Shown: positions 5,375 through 6,724 of the stretch, piece after piece
Position numbering within the stretch: position 1 is the stretch's first letter
Layout of the letters: every line of letters starts with the position of its first letter
Assembly (NCBI GenBank): GCA_030427215.1
Contig: JAUHXB010000066.1
Location: forward strand, 1 to 6,724
Direction: 5' to 3'
DNA: 6,724 nt
DNA from: Alphaproteobacteria bacterium
GTDB lineage: Bacteria; Pseudomonadota; Alphaproteobacteria; Micavibrionales; UBA1664
Program-made: the position numbers and the translations under genes
The notes under the pieces: model-generated
The model's database searches: none
What the model was told of the DNA's origin: nothing
The model's input: only the letters and a program-made list of their open reading frames with translations

Positions 5375-6724
5375 TTACATCAATGAATAATTCGGGCCGC
5401 CGCCACCTTGGGGGACTGTCCAATTAATATTTTGTAAGGGGTCTTTGATGTCGCATGTTTTGCAATGAACACAATTTTGAGCGTTAATGATAAATTCGTT
5501 ATCGACAACTTCGTAAACGGCGGCCGGGCAATATCGTTGCGCGGGTTCCGCCCATTTTGGTAAATTTACCGATATTGGAATAGAGCTGTCTTTTAATTTT
5601 AAATGGCTTGGCTGGTTTTCTTCATGGGCCGTATCGGATAGGAAAACAGACGATAATTTATCAAACGTCAAAATGCCATCGGGTTTTGGATAATCTATTT
5701 TTTCACATGTATCTGCCAGTTTCAATTGTGCGTGATCCGCGTGATTTTTAAGGGTGTAAGGCAACATCCACCCACCCAATGTTTGGAATGCCGCGTGTAA
5801 AAATCCAAACCAATATCCCTTATGAAATCCAGGGCGGATGTTTCGAACTTTATAGAGTTCTTTATAAACCCATGATTTTTTAAACAGGTCTTTGTAAGAA
5901 GTAATCTCTAAACCTGATTTTAATTCTGTTTCGGCTGCGATGGCTTCGGCTGCAATCATGCCTGTTTTCATGGCGCTATGGTTACCCTTAATTTTGGCAA
6001 CATTTAAAAATCCAGCCGTATCACCGACCAATAATCCACCAGGGAAAGTTAATTTTGGAAGGGACTGCAATCCGCCCTCCACTAATGCGCGCGCGCCATA
6101 GGTAATGCGTTTTCCACCTTCCAATAATGGTTTGATCGATGGATGCGTTTTAAATCGCTGCATTTCCTCGAAAGGGGATAAATACGGATTTTGATAATCC
6201 AACCCCGTGACAAAGCCAATTGAAACCTGATTATTATTCAAATGATAAATCCATGATCCACCATAAGTCTTTGAATCCATTGGCCAACCGCTGGAATGAA
6301 TAATCTCGCCTTCGTTATGTTTTTCGGGGGCAATTTCCCAGATTTCCTTTACGCCCAACGCATAAGTTTGCGGGCAAGAATTTGCACGCAAATCAAATTT
6401 TTCAATCAGTTCTTTGGTAAGGGATCCATGGCATCCCTCGGCAAAAACGGTTTGTTTGGCGTGAAGTTCCATGCCCGGTTCAAACATGTCTGTTTTTGCG
6501 CCATCTTTGGCGATGCCCATGTCGCCTGTGGCAACGCCTTTCACCGATCCATCATCGTGATATAAAACCTCTGCGGCGGCGAACCCGGGGTATATTTCAA
6601 CGCCCATCTGTTCTGCTTGTTCCCCTAACCATCGTCCGAATTGAGATAGGGAAATAATGTAATTCCCATGGTTTTTCATTTGTGGTGGTGTAGGCAGGCG
6701 GTAAGATTTTGACTTGGTCAGATA
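5375..6724 (-). CDS. etfQO: Electron-transfer flavoprotein:ubiquinone oxidoreductase, 5'-truncated by window edge
   Basis: The C-terminal 449 residues of ETF-QO, the membrane-associated iron-sulfur flavoprotein that takes electrons from reduced ETF (fed by acyl-CoA and amino-acid dehydrogenases) and reduces ubiquinone. Numbering is from the first in-window residue. The frame runs open to the window end, reading [15 protein letters not shown] before Met16 (codon 6677-6679). That Met lies inside the conserved [16 protein letters not shown] segment, so it is internal and not a start. About 100 residues, including the N-terminal FAD GxGxxG motif, lie outside. Seen: [10 protein letters not shown] (66-75), AEGCHGSL (95-102), GGSWIYHL (155-162), the second FAD motif [20 protein letters not shown] (230-249) and the C-terminal [4Fe-4S] ligands Cys399 (in YCPAAVYE), Cys418, Cys421 and Cys424 (in [13 protein letters not shown]), ending with the typical GGGGPNY. 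All four cluster cysteines are present and there is no internal stop. At the GD motif an Asp sits where, from memory, the human enzyme has Cys. The promoter is outside the window. The symbol is descriptive, as no universal one exists. Confidence 0.96.
   Translation of the reverse strand, partial: YLTKSKSYRLPTPPQMKNHGNYIISLSQFGRWLGEQAEQMGVEIYPGFAAAEVLYHDDGSVKGVATGDMGIAKDGAKTDMFEPGMELHAKQTVFAEGCHGSLTKELIEKFDLRANSCPQTYALGVKEIWEIAPEKHNEGEIIHSSGWPMDSKTYGGSWIYHLNNNQVSIGFVTGLDYQNPYLSPFEEMQRFKTHPSIKPLLEGGKRITYGARALVEGGLQSLPKLTFPGGLLVGDTAGFLNVAKIKGNHSAMKTGMIAAEAIAAETELKSGLEITSYKDLFKKSWVYKELYKVRNIRPGFHKGYWFGFLHAAFQTLGGWMLPYTLKNHADHAQLKLADTCEKIDYPKPDGILTFDKLSSVFLSDTAHEENQPSHLKLKDSSIPISVNLPKWAEPAQRYCPAAVYEVVDNEFIINAQNCVHCKTCDIKDPLQNINWTVPQGGGGPNYSLM

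Noticed and set aside
6296..6565. Open frame of 89 codons on the plus strand
   Set aside because: It lies entirely antisense within the ETF-QO gene, which has strong family motifs. Its translation looks like no family and it has no ribosome-binding site.
6677..6679. ATG as the start of ETF-QO
   Set aside because: The frame stays open for 15 more codons to the window edge, and those codons encode the conserved RLPTPPQ segment leading into this Met. It is an internal residue and the gene is simply cut by the window.
1..6724. CRISPR array, insertion sequence, tRNA, riboswitch or defence genes
   Set aside because: On reading both strands I found no regularly spaced repeats, transposase or terminal inverted repeats, cloverleaf-like sequence or defence-family motifs. 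Nearly all of the window is taken up by four intact or edge-cut genes.

Overview
The window looks like a stretch of core chromosome from a low-GC (roughly 40 % by eye) Gram-negative bacterium, most likely an alphaproteobacterium. The evidence is an AsmA-family envelope protein with an alphaproteobacterial-style Pro/Ala/Asn-rich tail, a mitochondrial/proteobacterial-type electron-transfer flavoprotein:ubiquinone oxidoreductase (ETF-QO), and a large TPR protein of a type I associate with alphaproteobacteria. I cannot place it to order or genus. Base composition and codon habit look even across all four genes. I see no insertion sequence, CRISPR array, tRNA, rRNA, integrase or phage gene, so nothing points to recent horizontal transfer.

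Layout. Positions 1-116 are non-coding and hold a weak dyad, a TTGCCAT direct repeat and a plausible sigma70-type promoter. Two genes follow on the plus strand: an AsmA-family protein (117-2831) and, six bases later, a six-helix rhomboid intramembrane serine protease with all expected catalytic residues (2838-3524). They are almost certainly one transcription unit. Two genes on the minus strand run towards them: ETF-QO, cut by the right window edge (5375-6724), and 52 bases downstream of it a membrane-anchored TPR protein (3508-5322). The two units converge, and the rhomboid and TPR genes overlap tail to tail by 17 bases. Those 17 bases form a perfect TTAAAG-N5-CTTTAA inverted repeat containing both stop codons. 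There is no gene-free stretch longer than 300 bases.

Function. The plus-strand pair joins a large periplasmic protein of the lipid-transport/outer-membrane-homeostasis superfamily with an inner-membrane protease. This suggests envelope maintenance, but a functional link is inference. The minus-strand pair joins a respiratory-chain enzyme, which passes electrons from fatty-acid and amino-acid dehydrogenases via ETF to ubiquinone, with a probably periplasm-facing TPR scaffold of unknown role.

Assessment. This is mostly an ordinary housekeeping region, and I do not find convincing evidence for a new biological system. The points most worth a second look are the AsmA-rhomboid pairing, the overlapping convergent stops inside a dyad, the in-frame A_AAA_AAG slippery heptamer at the start of the rhomboid gene, and the lack of a recognisable Shine-Dalgarno sequence at all three visible starts.
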